A stretch of DNA of 64,000 nucleotides from Candidatus Protochlamydia sp. (GCA_013695355.1 JACDAQ010000026.1:155796-219795), one strand, 5' to 3'. Shown: positions 26,341 to 37,234, numbered from the stretch's first letter. The notes: generated by a model from the letters alone, not told the origin. Translations and numbers: made by a program.

Positions 26341-26635
26341 ATGATGCCAAGCACACGAATTGGGAGTTTAAAATTTGGAATTTATAATAATTGTTCATTT
26401 TCAACTTCTAGACGTTATTTAACAATTAGATTAACTGAAAGCAAAACATCTGAGATAGCAAAAAAAACAGGAGCAGTTCATTTCGCCTAGTTTAAAAAGA
26501 GATCTTTTAGAAGAAATGTACAAATCGACTCAGCCAGCTAAATATATATTCAGTTGCCTTCCTGAAAAGGAAAGCCCAGGTTATGATGCAATAATACACT
26601 CTATTTTTCAGGAACTAAAAATACAAACCCTCTGA
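26341..26635 (+). pseudogene. Small gene with single-base frameshift in an A8 run
   Basis: ATG 26341 has AGAGG six bases upstream. The frame reads 48 codons (MMPSTRIGSLKFGIYNN... to ...SEIAKK) and stops at TAG soon after eight As at 26460-26467. Removing one A restores a continuous frame ..EIAKKQEQFISPSLKRDLLEEMY.. to a stop at 26635, giving about 97 residues. So the gene is frameshifted by one base, either really, by phase variation, or by sequencing error. I recognise no family. The flanking non-coding parts (26194-26340 and 26636-26880) show nothing else. Confidence 0.6.
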
Positions 26636-26880
26636 CTCAAACTAAGTTAACACTTAAAAAAATCAAAAGGTATTTACAAATTGTTGAGTAGCTATACATC
26701 TATGATTCAAAAAAAACGGTTATAATAAAATCCTTGATTGGCATATCCTTGCCCTTCTGCTAATTTTTTACAAATAATTTACAATTATGTTAGTCATTTT
26801 TTTCAACAATAAACGTTTTAATTTTCATACGAATGAAAATAACTTAAAATTTATAACCTATAAATAGAGTAAATATAATT

Positions 26881-26918
26881 AAACCAATCCCGTATTAAGT
26901 GGGACTGGTTCAATTTTT
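26881..26918 (-). terminator. Hairpin terminator-like structure
   Basis: AACCAATCCC and GGGACTGGTT form a 10-base stem with one wobble pair around a 9-base loop, about 20 bases beyond the stop of the minus-strand gene at 26933. On the minus strand T-rich sequence follows. An adjacent T6 on the plus side gives it bidirectional appearance. Confidence 0.5.
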
Positions 26919-26932
26919 TGATGCTTACTTAT

Positions 26933-27580
26933 TTAATAGCTATCATAATCAGGGGACCAATCATAATCAATTTCACGATTCGCATCCTCACGCCGTTTTT
27001 CGGCTTCCCGTTCTTCTCTTTCATTTTCTTCTGTTTGCAATGTTCCTAAAGCAAAATTTTCCGCATTTGTTTCTAAACAACCGGGATGATCTAATTTATA
27101 TTTCTCTTTTAATTTCTCAAAACGTTCATGTTGTTCTTTAACCCATGAATTATTTGAAAAAGTCATAAGTCCTACTGCAGGGCCGGTTGCAATAAGAGAA
27201 GGGGGTACTAAAATCCCTAAACCTAAGACTAAAGTACCAAAAAGAATTGATGGAGCAACAACTTCCTTAAGTTCTAAAGTTTCAAAAAATTCATTTTTAT
27301 TTCTTTCTGATAATAACTCATTATTTTGCCTCCTAAGATTATTGACAGATGCTTGAAGTGAAGTAATCTCTCTTTCCTGTAAATTAATTTGCCTCCGCTG
27401 ACCGAACATTTCCCTACCCATAAAGGTTAATACGCCGCCAAGAATCCTAAACTTATCGTTAGGTAATACATTTGGATCTTCTATGATATTGATAATTTCC
27501 ATACCATTAATCCGACCTACCTGTGGGTTGATTGGAGGTACATCATTATTTGGATTATTTTGTAAATTAAGTGTAATCAT
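26933..27580 (-). CDS. Coiled-coil membrane protein, Inc-like, unknown function
   Basis: About 215 residues from ATG 27580, which has GAGG four bases upstream (an ATG at 27637 adds 19 residues without a ribosome binding site). An Asn-rich N-terminus is followed by a coiled coil (QRRQINLQEREITSLQASVN, continuing to about 105), then two neighbouring hydrophobic segments (APSILFGTLVLGLGILVPP; SLIATGPAVGLMTF), and a highly charged acidic/basic C-terminus. This fits an inclusion-membrane type protein exposing coiled-coil and charged tails. No named family was recognised. Confidence 0.6.
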   Translation of the reverse strand: MITLNLQNNPNNDVPPINPQVGRINGMEIINIIEDPNVLPNDKFRILGGVLTFMGREMFGQRRQINLQEREITSLQASVNNLRRQNNELLSERNKNEFFETLELKEVVAPSILFGTLVLGLGILVPPSLIATGPAVGLMTFSNNSWVKEQHERFEKLKEKYKLDHPGCLETNAENFALGTLQTEENEREEREAEKRREDANREIDYDWSPDYDSY

Positions 27581-27890
27581 ATTTCCTCTATTTTTTGATA
27601 TTTCTATTGAATTTAAGAACAACGTTATAAATTTCATTACTTTAAAACATCGCTCATCCTTTTTTGGATTTCCAAAAAAATTGGAAATTCATGATTTAGA
27701 TGTAAATTTTGGTGAATTTAGTCAAAGAAAATGCAAAGAGAAACAAAATTATAATTAGATTTTTAACAAAAAATAGTATTTCCTTTAAGAAAGATTATCT
27801 TGTTCATAATTTTTTAGAACCATTTTATATAAATTAATTTTTTAATTATTTAACTGGAAAGAGATAATGGTTCTAAAATGAATCTATTAT

Positions 27891-28895
27891 TTAAATTGAA
27901 ATTAAAGGGTTTTTTAAAATAACCGATGCAGCACGTACTTCAGGGGGTAAGTTTTCCAAGATGTTAAAATCAAAAATATCTATATATAATGAGGTAGGAA
28001 TACTATCTTTTGGAGAAAAAAGACTATAATCATATTCCTTTTTATGTAATACATGACCGCTTCCGGCTATCACAAATACTTTAGAGTTGGGATATTTTTC
28101 CATGCTTTCTTTTATTGATGAAACTAAAAAATCATTCCTTTTTTTAATTGCCAAACAAATTTTGTTTTCGATATCCCGCATTTCTTGTTTTACTATAAGT
28201 TTTTCTGCGTCATTAGATGCGTTATTAAAGCGTTGTATATATAATTCTGTTTCGCTCATCATCTTTATTTGACTACGTAAGGTTTCTAAATCTTTCTCCC
28301 AGCCGAACGCATGTATTCTTTTAGGAATAGATTTTTCTAGTTCATGCGGAAATAAAGCAGCTGGATCGAGAAGTTCTTTTTCTTCTTTCAAAATTCCTTC
28401 TACCAGAAGAACATCATTTTCTTTAGCAAAGTACTTTAAAATAATACCTTCTAATTTACAATGTTCGGTAATATCATGCCGTTCTCCTATAAGGATTACT
28501 CGGGCTTCCTCTAAACTGATTGTGTTTTTAAATAAAGTATTAGCATATAACGATAAATTTTTCTTAAAGCTTTTTTCGTTATGATCTTCTGGAGGAAGAA
28601 CTGTTGGTTGGATGTAACGGTTTTCAAAAAGATTGGTAGTGTTTTCGATATTGGAAGAAGATGGTGATAGCGTAATATTTCTAAGATAGTTAATTGAAGA
28701 AATATTTATACTTTCTCCGTTATTTTCGTTAAAATTATATTTTCTTCCTATCAAATAAATAGTATAGCAGAGAGCTACTCCCCCCAAAATAATGAGGGTT
28801 GCCACAGCCATTATTTTTTGTTGGGAAACAGAGGGTAAAGGGATAATTCGAAAAATTTGAATAGGTGAGGGAAAGTTTATTTTATTAATTTCCAT
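27891..28895 (-). CDS. Membrane-anchored TraB/ChaN/EreA-superfamily protein
   Basis: 334 residues. One membrane span near 28-50 (IMAVATLIILGGVALCYTIY) is followed by a Ser/Asn-rich linker and a globular domain. The domain shows VILIGERHD (His140), LLVEG (163-167), an RND (253-255) and VFVIAGSGHVLH (His281), the paired GxxH-type motifs of the superfamily that includes TIKI proteases, TraB, ChaN and erythromycin esterase. These are putative metal-dependent hydrolases. Catalytic-type residues are intact, so it is probably active. It is AT-rich and has no obvious partners. Substrate and the side of the membrane are unknown. Confidence 0.7.
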   Translation of the reverse strand: MEINKINFPSPIQIFRIIPLPSVSQQKIMAVATLIILGGVALCYTIYLIGRKYNFNENNGESINISSINYLRNITLSPSSSNIENTTNLFENRYIQPTVLPPEDHNEKSFKKNLSLYANTLFKNTISLEEARVILIGERHDITEHCKLEGIILKYFAKENDVLLVEGILKEEKELLDPAALFPHELEKSIPKRIHAFGWEKDLETLRSQIKMMSETELYIQRFNNASNDAEKLIVKQEMRDIENKICLAIKKRNDFLVSSIKESMEKYPNSKVFVIAGSGHVLHKKEYDYSLFSPKDSIPTSLYIDIFDFNILENLPPEVRAASVILKNPLISI

Positions 28896-29188
28896 TGGAC
28901 CCTATTATTTCTATTAGTTCTTATTTTATGTTTTTTCCTATATTTATCAAGCATAGAATTAAAGTTTCTTGAAATGCTATTCTAGCTCTAGTCTGAAAGG
29001 CGCACTTCTAAGTTTCCTTTTCTCAGCACTGCACAGCTTTAATCAATATTTATTTTCCAGCTTAATGCGATATTATTCCCATGAGAAGAAGATTAATTCT
29101 ACCACTGTAAATGTGATAATTTTTACACCTCATTTAATCTTTCTTTTGATACACTGTTTCATTTTGAACACTGTACAAAAGTTTCATA

Positions 29189-30382
29189 ATGGATACCTAT
29201 TCTGTAAAAAAGGGAAGCCTTTTAGGCGGCATTTTGCTTGTGGCAGGTTGCTGTATAGGCGCCGGAATGCTCGGTCTTCCCGTCTTAAGTGCCAAAGCAG
29301 GCTTTATTCCAAGTTCCGCGATGTTCATTATCTGCTGGCTCTTCATGTTGACAACGGGTTTACTTTACCTAGAGGTCAATTTGTGGTTCGGCGAAGAGAT
29401 CAACATTCTTACGATGGCTGAAAAAACTCTCGGCAAATTTGCCAAGGGGATCTGCTGGTTTGTCTACCTGTTCCTTTTCTACTCCCTCATGGTAGCCTAT
29501 GTCGCTGCAAGCGGGTCTTTGATCAGCGGTGCCGCAGAATGGGCAGGCCTGTTTTTTTCTCAGGGGATAGGGGCTGTCCTTTTTTGCATTTTTTTTGGTT
29601 TCCTCCTTTTTTTAGGGCTTGGCGCGGTGGATTGGTTCAACCGCTTCCTGATGGGAGGCCTGATCGTGACTTATGTTTGGCTGGTTGCCCTCGGCCTTCC
29701 TCATGTCGATATTTCCCTTTTGAAAAACCAGGAATGGAACGCTGCCACAATGGTGATCCCGGCAGCTATTATTTCCTTTGGCTTTCATAATTTGATTCCC
29801 AGTCTGACAAAATACTATAAAAGTCATGTAAAATCCCTTGTCACCGTGCTTGTACTAGGCAGCGCCATCCCTTTAGTCATTTATCTTTTATGGGAATGGG
29901 TTATTTTGGGCCTGACCCCTCTGATTGAATTTCAGGAAGCGCTTGATCAGGGTGAAATTGCAACGCAAGCCTTAAAGGATGCTGTGGGTACTTCCTGGAT
30001 AGGGGATATAGCTCAAACATTTGCCTTCTTTGCCATTCTCACTTCATTTTTGAGCGTAGCGATCAGTTTTGTCGATTTTTTGGCAGACGGGCTTTCAATT
30101 AAGAAAGATTTTATGGGAAAAATCATTCTGGCCTTGCTTGTTTTGATACCCCCTCTTCTATTTGCCCTGTTTTACCCCTCCATTTTCCTTGAGGCTTTGA
30201 ATTATGCGGGGGGGTATGGCGCTGTAATCATTTATGGGATCATCCCTGCATTGATGATCTGGGAAGGGCGCTATCGAAAAAAACTAGGCGGGCATGCAAT
30301 TGTGCCAGGTGGAAAGCCACTTTTGATTGCAGTGATCCTTTTTTCAGCTGCAGTAATGATTTTGCAATTTACATCGCGATGA
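29189..30382 (+). CDS. tyrP: Aromatic amino acid permease
   Basis: 397 residues with about eleven membrane segments. The N-terminal [20 protein letters not shown] is the hallmark first helix of the hydroxy/aromatic amino acid permease (HAAAP) family, and [15 protein letters not shown] is the conserved segment near residue 190-205. TyrP-type proteins import tyrosine or tryptophan by proton symport. trpS begins 13 bases downstream, so import and charging of an aromatic amino acid are probably co-expressed; this favours tryptophan as a substrate. Two ACACTGT repeats at 29151 and 29168 precede the start. Confidence 0.92.
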   Translation: MDTYSVKKGSLLGGILLVAGCCIGAGMLGLPVLSAKAGFIPSSAMFIICWLFMLTTGLLYLEVNLWFGEEINILTMAEKTLGKFAKGICWFVYLFLFYSLMVAYVAASGSLISGAAEWAGLFFSQGIGAVLFCIFFGFLLFLGLGAVDWFNRFLMGGLIVTYVWLVALGLPHVDISLLKNQEWNAATMVIPAAIISFGFHNLIPSLTKYYKSHVKSLVTVLVLGSAIPLVIYLLWEWVILGLTPLIEFQEALDQGEIATQALKDAVGTSWIGDIAQTFAFFAILTSFLSVAISFVDFLADGLSIKKDFMGKIILALLVLIPPLLFALFYPSIFLEALNYAGGYGAVIIYGIIPALMIWEGRYRKKLGGHAIVPGGKPLLIAVILFSAAVMILQFTSR

Positions 30383-30395
30383 AGAGGATGAACTT

Positions 30396-31451
30396 ATGAG
30401 TGAAAAAAAAAGAATTTTGACCGGCGATCGCCCTACAGGGCAGCTTCATTTAGGCCATTATGTTGGATCTTTGAAAAACCGCATAGCCTTGCAGGAAACC
30501 TATGATTGTTACATTATTATAGCCGACCTGCACACCCTGACCACAAAACCGGCCAAAGAAGAGATCCTTAAGTTGCGGGAAAATATCCGTTTGATGGTCC
30601 TCGATTACCTTGCTTGTGGTCTCGACCATAAAAAAGCAACTTTTTATCTGCAGTCGGCCACTCCGGCTGTTTATGAAATGAACCTTTTGTTTGAAATGCT
30701 TATCTCCCTTAATCGCCTCACAGGTTTGCCAAGTCTAAAAGAAATGGCCCGAAATGCCCATTTGGAAAATGACAGCATACCGTTCGGTTTGATCGGCTAC
30801 CCTGTCCTGCAGACGGCCGACATCTTGATGCCAAAGGCCCACCTTGTACCGGTCGGTAAAGATAATGAGGCTCACATAGAATTAGCAAGAGATATTGCAA
30901 GACGCTTCAACCAATATTATGGCGATGTTTTCCCCTTACCTGAAGTTTTGCTGAGCGATACTCCTTCGTTAATTGGAATAGATGGCAAAGGAAAGATGAG
31001 CAAATCGGCCAATAATTCAATTTACCTGTCGGATGACTCCAAAACTGTGGAAAAAAAAGTAAGGGGCATGTACACAGATCCTAACAGGCTGCGGGCCGAT
31101 ACACCTGGGACCGTCGAAGGGAATCCGGTTTTTATCTATCACGATAATTTTAATTCCAGAAAGGATGAAGTGGAAGATCTAAAAAAATGGTATAGGGAAG
31201 GATCTGTAGGGGATGTAGAGGTAAAGGAAAAACTGACCTTGGCAGTGAACGAGTTTTTAGAGCCTATCCGTGAACGGCGCAAATATTTTGAAGCGGACAA
31301 GGGATTGATCGAAGAAATTATTTATGATGGGACTGAAAAAATGAATGAAGTTTCTCAGGCGACTCTAAAAGAGATCCGCAGCGCAATGGGATTGGGAGGA
31401 GCATGGAACAAGATTTCGCGCATTGCCAGGGAACGTAAAAAAACCTTATGA
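30396..31451 (+). CDS. trpS: Tryptophan--tRNA ligase
   Basis: 351 residues, normal for bacterial TrpRS. The class I signatures are [17 protein letters not shown] (HIGH-like HLGH) and [11 protein letters not shown] (KMSKS). [21 protein letters not shown] is the dimer/ATP region. It charges tRNA-Trp. It follows tyrP by 13 bases and overlaps uvrB by four bases (ATGA). The trpS-uvrB order is the same as in C. trachomatis (CT585-CT586, from memory). Confidence 0.96.
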   Translation: MSEKKRILTGDRPTGQLHLGHYVGSLKNRIALQETYDCYIIIADLHTLTTKPAKEEILKLRENIRLMVLDYLACGLDHKKATFYLQSATPAVYEMNLLFEMLISLNRLTGLPSLKEMARNAHLENDSIPFGLIGYPVLQTADILMPKAHLVPVGKDNEAHIELARDIARRFNQYYGDVFPLPEVLLSDTPSLIGIDGKGKMSKSANNSIYLSDDSKTVEKKVRGMYTDPNRLRADTPGTVEGNPVFIYHDNFNSRKDEVEDLKKWYREGSVGDVEVKEKLTLAVNEFLEPIRERRKYFEADKGLIEEIIYDGTEKMNEVSQATLKEIRSAMGLGGAWNKISRIARERKKTL

Positions 31452-33469
31452 CCGAACCTAACCTTTTCAAGCTCCACACTGAATTTCAACCAACTGGAGA
31501 TCAGCCTGGGGCCATAGAAAAGCTGACTACAGGTGTTCTGCAAGGCCGCCCAGCCCAGGTTTTACTTGGGATTACAGGTTCCGGCAAAACTTTCACAATG
31601 GCCAATGTCATTGCCAGGATTCAACGCCCCACTTTAATTTTAGCCCACAATAAAACATTGGCCGCCCAACTGTACCAGGAATTTAAAACCTTTTTTCCCG
31701 AAAATGCAGTCGAGTATTTTGTCTCCTACTACGATTATTATCAGCCCGAAGCCTATATTCCCAGGTCAGATACTTACATTGAAAAAGACATGGCGATCAA
31801 TGATAAGATCGACAAAATGAGGCTCAGCGCCACGCGCTCTTTGCTTGAACGTTCGGACGTCATCATCGTTTCTTCGGTATCCTGCATTTATGGATTAGGT
31901 TCTCCGGAATATTACCGTGGAATGAATTTGACCTTATCCCAGGGTCAGACGCGGCGCCGGGACGATATCCTGCTCCATCTGGTCGAGATGCAATATAAAA
32001 GGAATGATTTCGAATTTATACGTTCTACTTTTCGTGTCCGAGGGGATGTCTTAGACATATTTCCCGCCTATGAGGAGGACATTGCCATTAGGGTCGAACT
32101 TTTTGGCGACGAGATCGAACAGATCAGCGAAATCGATCCTCTCACGGGAAAAATGAAAAGGCGCATTCCTTCCATCACGATCTATCCCAGTTCCCACCAC
32201 GTGACTCCTGAAGAAGTACGTTGGAAGGCCATGCAAACCATCCGAGCAGAATTGGAAGAAAGAAAATTGCATTACGAGACAGAAAGAAAACTGCTCGAAC
32301 TAGAACGCATTCAGCAACGAACGATGTATGATCTGGAAATGTTGAAAGAGGTAGGTACTTGTAAGGGGATTGAGAATTATTCGCGCCATTTCAGCATGCG
32401 CCAGCCGGGAGAACCACCCCCTTGTTTAATAGACTATTTTCCCTCCGATTTTTTGTTTGTCATCGATGAATCCCATCAAACTCTGCCTCAAATTCATGCC
32501 ATGTTCAATGGCGACCGTGCGCGCAAACAGACGCTGGTCGATTTTGGTTTTCGCCTTCCTTCCGCTTTTGATAACCGCCCTTTACGGTTCGAAGAGGTCT
32601 ATGGTAGATTTCATCAGGTGATCTATGTGTCCGCAACCCCTGGAGCCTGGGAAGTTCAGGAATCTGCCGGTGAAATTGTTGAGCAGGTCATTCGTCCGAC
32701 AGGACTTTTGGATCCAATCATTGAAGTACGTCCTGCTACTGGCCAGGTGGATGACTGTTTGGCCGAAATACGCTTGCATGTCAGCAAGGGGGGTAGGGTT
32801 CTGGTTACGACGATCACTAAGAAATTGTCTGAAGAGCTGTCAACTTACCTTAATGACCTGGGGGTGAAGGCCAAATATCTTCATTCCGATATTGATACAA
32901 TTGAAAGGATCCAAATTATCAGAGACCTACGGATCGGTGAATTCGATGTATTGGTTGGAATTAATTTATTGAGGGAAGGGCTTGACATCCCCGAAGTTTC
33001 TTTGGTGGCTATTTTGGATGCGGACAAAGAAGGCTTTTTACGGAGCGAAACATCACTTATTCAAACGTGCGGACGTGCTGCTAGAAATGAAGAAGGACGG
33101 GTCATAATGTATGCCGACAAAATGACCAAATCGATACAAAGCACTGTCGAGATTACAGAAAAACGGCGTTTAATGCAGGCTGAATATAATCAATTGCATG
33201 GAATACGGCCTACAACAACAAAACGAGAAATATCAGTTTTAGTTGAGGCGGAAGAAGATCAAGTGGCTTATCCAACAAATCATGCTGATCAAATTTTTCA
33301 GGCTGCTGAACAGGCACATCAATACCTAAGTCTGGAAGAGGTGCGTAAAAAAATTAAAGAGTGCGAAAAGGAGATGAAAAAAGCGGCAAAAGAGTACCGC
33401 TTCGAAGAAGCTGCTGCTTTACGCGACCAAATGCGCCAATATCAAGATATCGAGCTTACTTTTGGTTAA
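31448..33469 (+). CDS. uvrB: Excinuclease ABC subunit B
   Basis: 673 residues, full length. Walker A is [15 protein letters not shown] (about 40-54), the beta-hairpin region [12 protein letters not shown] is present, Walker B-type DESH is in [10 protein letters not shown], motif VI is [14 protein letters not shown], and the C-terminal UVR domain ([20 protein letters not shown] region) binds UvrC. It damage-checks DNA in nucleotide excision repair. It is translationally coupled to trpS. Its TAA overlaps the stop of a convergent AT-rich gene. Confidence 0.98.
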   Translation: MTEPNLFKLHTEFQPTGDQPGAIEKLTTGVLQGRPAQVLLGITGSGKTFTMANVIARIQRPTLILAHNKTLAAQLYQEFKTFFPENAVEYFVSYYDYYQPEAYIPRSDTYIEKDMAINDKIDKMRLSATRSLLERSDVIIVSSVSCIYGLGSPEYYRGMNLTLSQGQTRRRDDILLHLVEMQYKRNDFEFIRSTFRVRGDVLDIFPAYEEDIAIRVELFGDEIEQISEIDPLTGKMKRRIPSITIYPSSHHVTPEEVRWKAMQTIRAELEERKLHYETERKLLELERIQQRTMYDLEMLKEVGTCKGIENYSRHFSMRQPGEPPPCLIDYFPSDFLFVIDESHQTLPQIHAMFNGDRARKQTLVDFGFRLPSAFDNRPLRFEEVYGRFHQVIYVSATPGAWEVQESAGEIVEQVIRPTGLLDPIIEVRPATGQVDDCLAEIRLHVSKGGRVLVTTITKKLSEELSTYLNDLGVKAKYLHSDIDTIERIQIIRDLRIGEFDVLVGINLLREGLDIPEVSLVAILDADKEGFLRSETSLIQTCGRAARNEEGRVIMYADKMTKSIQSTVEITEKRRLMQAEYNQLHGIRPTTTKREISVLVEAEEDQVAYPTNHADQIFQAAEQAHQYLSLEEVRKKIKECEKEMKKAAKEYRFEEAAALRDQMRQYQDIELTFG

Positions 33470-34509
33470 CTAAAAGATTTTGCATATTGAGCGATTGAAA
33501 TAGCATTCTTTATATTATCCATTGCGATTTGGGGTTTTTCTCCTTGTTTTTCTCCAATGATATCAATGAACGCCCTCCAAACCGAACAGTCATAAGTAAT
33601 AGATTTTTCTGTTAAACATTCAAGGAACATTTCAGTCACATCTTTTATCTGCTTTTTTTTGTATGATTTATCCCAAAGCCCATTATTATGCCGATAGGCC
33701 CTGAAGGCAAGGCGCGTGATTTTTGTATTCATATTTTTTTCAATTCTAGTGCAGTATTTATCGAATAGGGAAAGAACTTCAGGCGCCCTTGCAAAAATTG
33801 GATACGCTGATAGAAAAACTTCTTTAATAATGATTTTTTTTGAGTCGTCTAGATTCCTAAAAATTGTATTATTAAAAAATGAGTGGGTCCCGTTAAAAAG
33901 TAGTTCAAGATCCTTTTCTGCATTAGGATTAGTTTTCCCTTTTATATGGGAGTACATTTGGAGCGGTTTTTTTTTCTCATTGTCTTTATAGTAGTCCATG
34001 AAAGAATAATGATATCTATAGTCATTATCATAAATTTTTTCATCCCACAAAGCACGAATCCAATCGATCTTTGGAAAAGCAATAATCATTTTTGTTACTA
34101 ATTCAAAAGAAGCATTTTTAAGAGACCCAGAAAAATTTGAAAGTTCTTTTAATTCGTCCAAACATTCGGACGATAGGGAAGACATTACTTTTTCTATTAT
34201 TGTCCAATTAAGATCTTCTATTAATAATCTAAACATTTTTATGCATTTTTTATTTGACTGGCTATTAAAAAACGAACAAAAGATCTCTCCCTTATCGACA
34301 TCTTTATCATTTAAAAAGCTTAAATCACTAACCAAACTTCTTGTTTTTAAAACAATATTTCCATCTTTTTTACGCATTCCTATCATTTCAGGATGTTTTA
34401 ATAAAAAATCATCTGAATTATGTTCTTTTCGTTCCAGCCAAAGATCATGTAATGTTTCAGAGGGTAGAGAACTAGGAGTAAAAAAATTGATTGAGGGTAC
34501 TAGTTGCAT
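33466..34509 (-). CDS. Hypothetical protein, possible effector
   Basis: 347 residues, AT-rich and lysine-rich, no signal peptide or membrane span. AAAGGA lies six bases before the ATG. It is mostly helical, with Cys and Trp scattered, and no recognisable catalytic motif. The difference in base composition from uvrB and the lineage-specific appearance would fit a type III secreted protein, which is inference only. It ends inside the last codons of uvrB on the opposite strand. Confidence 0.55.
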   Translation of the reverse strand: MQLVPSINFFTPSSLPSETLHDLWLERKEHNSDDFLLKHPEMIGMRKKDGNIVLKTRSLVSDLSFLNDKDVDKGEIFCSFFNSQSNKKCIKMFRLLIEDLNWTIIEKVMSSLSSECLDELKELSNFSGSLKNASFELVTKMIIAFPKIDWIRALWDEKIYDNDYRYHYSFMDYYKDNEKKKPLQMYSHIKGKTNPNAEKDLELLFNGTHSFFNNTIFRNLDDSKKIIIKEVFLSAYPIFARAPEVLSLFDKYCTRIEKNMNTKITRLAFRAYRHNNGLWDKSYKKKQIKDVTEMFLECLTEKSITYDCSVWRAFIDIIGEKQGEKPQIAMDNIKNAISIAQYAKSFS

Positions 34510-34629
34510 ATTAATCCTTTTTACATATAACTTAAAATAACATATTTAAAAGCTAATTTAAACATATCTATGATTATTATTCAAATTGTTATTTAATTTA
34601 GTTACTATTTTAAATTAATTAATGGTTTA

Positions 34630-34700
34630 GCATAAGCGTATGACAAAGTTGCCCAAAATAACATTCCTCACATAAATGATTGTCAAATAAATGTAGGGGT
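34630..34700 (-). pseudogene. Relic of a second DUF6314 domain
   Basis: The minus strand reads FDNHLCEECYFGQL, which matches IDSHLCGGDAYFGQL of the DUF6314 protein at 36430-37221, and the DNA itself is similar (GCCCAAAATA, CACATAAATG shared in order). Only about 20 codons remain. It lies just upstream of the ABC1 kinase gene. The rest of 34510-34732 shows nothing else. Confidence 0.6.
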
Positions 34701-34732
34701 GTTATCTCTATTGCCCAACAATGAGGTGATCC

Positions 34733-36391
34733 ATGTCTTTAATAAAAAACTTAAAACATTATAATGATTTATTTAAACTTTTTTATAAGTATTGGCCTTC
34801 TGAATTATTAAATGAATTCAGTTCTGAAATTAATTTACCGAAAAATGAGCAAAGCAGCAAAGTGACCGGAAAAGCTGATGAATTGGCGCGCGATCTCGAA
34901 AAACTCGGTCCATTTTACATTAAACTAGGGCAGATCTTAAGTACTCAATCCCAATTTCTTCCTCCCGAATACGAGGAAGCATTACAAAAATTACAAGATA
35001 AAACCGAGCCCATGCCTTATGAAGAGGTTGAAGCTATCATAAAAAATGAATTGGGAGATTCCCCAAATGTATTCTTTAAAAATTTTGAAAAAAAATCCCT
35101 ATCAGCTGCTTCATTAGGCCAGATTCATTTAGCCGAATTAGCTAATGGGAAGAAAGTAGCGGTTAAAATTCAAAGAAGTGGTGCTCAGGAAGAGATTTTA
35201 GAATTACTAGAAGCTTTAGGCAAATTGGGGCAATTTCTTGAAAATAGAACCGAATGGGGAAAAAAATACCATATTACAGAAAAATTCAGGCATCTTCAAA
35301 CAACTTTATTAAATGAACTTGATTACTTAAAAGAAGCTGATAACCTTAAGACACTTCATAAAAATCTCAAAGAATTTAAGAGGATAGTTGTTCCCCTTCC
35401 GGTAGATCCATTGACTACACGCCGCATTCTTACTATGGATTATGTAAAAGGTGAAAGAATCACAGATTTAACTGCGTTGGAAAAAAATGACATTGACACC
35501 AAAGAATTAGCCGATATCCTTTTTAAGGCTTACATAAAGCAAATTTTTATTGATGGTTTTTTTCAGATGGATCCCCATCCGGGAAATATCTATTTAACTT
35601 CTGTGAATAATGCTCCAGCCATTGCTATTTTTGATCTTGGAATGGTTGAAAGAATGCCTTCGCAAATGCAGAACCAAATGATAAAATGCCTTTTTGCCTT
35701 GAGCAAAGGGAAAGAATTAGAAGTTGTAAAAAATATTATAACTTTAGGCAAACCCCTCTTAAATTTCGATGATTACTCATTTCGTGCCAAAATCAATGAT
35801 ATTATTGCGACTTATCGAACAGCCTCGCTAGCGCAAACTTCAATCGGTAGAATTGTCATGCAGCTTGCAAGGGTGGCTGCAGAATCTGGTTTATGGCTTC
35901 CTAACCAATTTAGCGCTATAGGAAAAACTTTTCTTAGCATTGATCCAGTATTATTGGCTATGGATCCCAATTTTAAGCCAAATGACGTCGTCCAAGCAAA
36001 CATGGAAGACTTATTCAAAGAACAGGTTATGCGTCAATTCAGCTTTGATTACTTATATGATACGATGCTCGATGGGTTAACCTTATTACAGCAGTTTCCA
36101 GGAAGGCTTACCGAATTACTAAACCTAGCTTCTCAAAATAATTTAAAGTTTAAATTTGATTTGATAGGTAGTGATCTGATCACTCGGAATTTTGAAAAAA
36201 TTGCCAATCGGATTACTACCGGTTTAATTTTAGGCTCTCTTATTATTTCAGCGGGTTTATTAATGCGGGTAGAGACTCCTTTTCAGCTATTCGGCTATCC
36301 TGGCTTTGCCATGATCATGTTTTTATTAGCCGCTACGGGGGCCTTATTATTAATCGGCAGTATCTGGTGGAATGATAAAAAGAATAATTAA
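34733..36391 (+). CDS. ABC1/UbiB-family atypical kinase
   Basis: 552 residues. All ABC1 marks are visible: the KxGQ motif in YIKLGQILSTQ (64-67), the Ala-rich loop SAASLGQIH (124-132), the catalytic Lys in VAVKIQR (145), FQMDPHPGNIYL, and the metal-binding IAIFDLGMVERM. Two hydrophobic segments lie at the C-terminus (about 495-515 and 520-545). UbiB-like proteins are ATPases that support quinone biosynthesis or lipid handling. The gene lies between a DUF6314 relic and an intact DUF6314 gene. No quinone genes are adjacent. Confidence 0.9.
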   Translation: MSLIKNLKHYNDLFKLFYKYWPSELLNEFSSEINLPKNEQSSKVTGKADELARDLEKLGPFYIKLGQILSTQSQFLPPEYEEALQKLQDKTEPMPYEEVEAIIKNELGDSPNVFFKNFEKKSLSAASLGQIHLAELANGKKVAVKIQRSGAQEEILELLEALGKLGQFLENRTEWGKKYHITEKFRHLQTTLLNELDYLKEADNLKTLHKNLKEFKRIVVPLPVDPLTTRRILTMDYVKGERITDLTALEKNDIDTKELADILFKAYIKQIFIDGFFQMDPHPGNIYLTSVNNAPAIAIFDLGMVERMPSQMQNQMIKCLFALSKGKELEVVKNIITLGKPLLNFDDYSFRAKINDIIATYRTASLAQTSIGRIVMQLARVAAESGLWLPNQFSAIGKTFLSIDPVLLAMDPNFKPNDVVQANMEDLFKEQVMRQFSFDYLYDTMLDGLTLLQQFPGRLTELLNLASQNNLKFKFDLIGSDLITRNFEKIANRITTGLILGSLIISAGLLMRVETPFQLFGYPGFAMIMFLLAATGALLLIGSIWWNDKKNN

Positions 36392-36429
36392 ACATCTCGC
36401 ATTTGTTAGTGATTGCGCTTCAGTAAAAA

Positions 36430-37221
36430 TTAAGAATAGTAGTAGTCCATTTCCTCATTTTTTTTCGGTCCAATAGCTCTCCAGCTTAATTTAAGGGAGT
36501 GGCTAGTAAGATGCAGCTGCCCAAAATAGGCATCCCCTCCACATAAATGGGAGTCAATTGATGAAAGGGAATGTTTGCTTGTAGGAGAGAGATGAAAAAG
36601 AAAGACGGGGTGATCGGGGCCGCGGCGAAGATGTTCCAATGAGATAACCTTTGCATTGCGGTCGAGGCTCCAGCGGTACGTATTATTGAAATTTACTTTT
36701 CCTCCTTCTCTGTCCTGCCAGGTTCCCTTTTCATTGAATACCAAAACATTATTTTCGCTTATACAACAGACCTCTCCCTTTCCATTACCTGCCCATCCCC
36801 CTTCTTCTTTAGAATGGGATTTAGCGTGAAAAGTCAATTGGGTGACAGCCGAGAGCTTTTTCCAGAAAGAAAGAAGAATATAAATTTTGCTTTCTTCATC
36901 CGTAGAAAGCATGGAAAGATTTTCTTTCATGACATAATAATTTTTCTTTTCATTGGATGGGAGCAGGGTATATGCCTTCTTCAGAAGTTGCTGCAGCTCT
37001 TCTAACAAAGGACAGGCGTGATTAAATTGATAAAGGCGTGTTTTACCTTCATAGTAGCTTGAGATCAGCCCTCCTTTTTCTAAACGGTTTAAAGCCTTTT
37101 GAATGGGTGTAAGGGGAGCCTTAAGCGACCTGTGCAGCTGGGTACCGTAGCATTTTCCATTTACAAATAGAAAAAGCAGGACCCGTTCTACATTTTTGTT
37201 ACCACATAAGACTTGGAGCAT
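36430..37221 (-). CDS. Winged-helix protein fused to a DUF6314-like domain; candidate regulator of the biotin operon
   Basis: 263 residues. Residues 1-90 form a winged helix (VLLFLFVNGKCYGTQLHRSL, then QKALNRLEKGGLISSYYEGK), the wing being GKTRLYQF. From about 125 the second part shows the DUF6314 pattern: YRWSLD, VFLFHLS, the DSHLCGGDAYFGQL block and the WRAIGPKKNEEM ending. DUF6314 is of unknown function with a lipocalin-like look. It is divergent from bioB with about 200 bases between, a typical position for a regulator that senses a small ligand through the C-terminal domain. A relic of a second copy lies at 34630-34700. Confidence 0.75.
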   Translation of the reverse strand: MLQVLCGNKNVERVLLFLFVNGKCYGTQLHRSLKAPLTPIQKALNRLEKGGLISSYYEGKTRLYQFNHACPLLEELQQLLKKAYTLLPSNEKKNYYVMKENLSMLSTDEESKIYILLSFWKKLSAVTQLTFHAKSHSKEEGGWAGNGKGEVCCISENNVLVFNEKGTWQDREGGKVNFNNTYRWSLDRNAKVISLEHLRRGPDHPVFLFHLSPTSKHSLSSIDSHLCGGDAYFGQLHLTSHSLKLSWRAIGPKKNEEMDYYYS

Positions 37222-37234
37222 AAAAATTGAGCCT

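Noticed and set aside
27814..27880. AGAACCATT and AATGGTTCT pair downstream of the TraB/ChaN-like gene
   Set aside because: The loop is about 40 bases and there is no proper T run; too weak to call a terminator.
28969..29421. Open frame of 150 codons ahead of and into tyrP
   Set aside because: Two thirds of it overlaps tyrP in another frame, the protein is Ser/Phe/Arg-rich without pattern, and there is no ribosome binding site. A chance frame.
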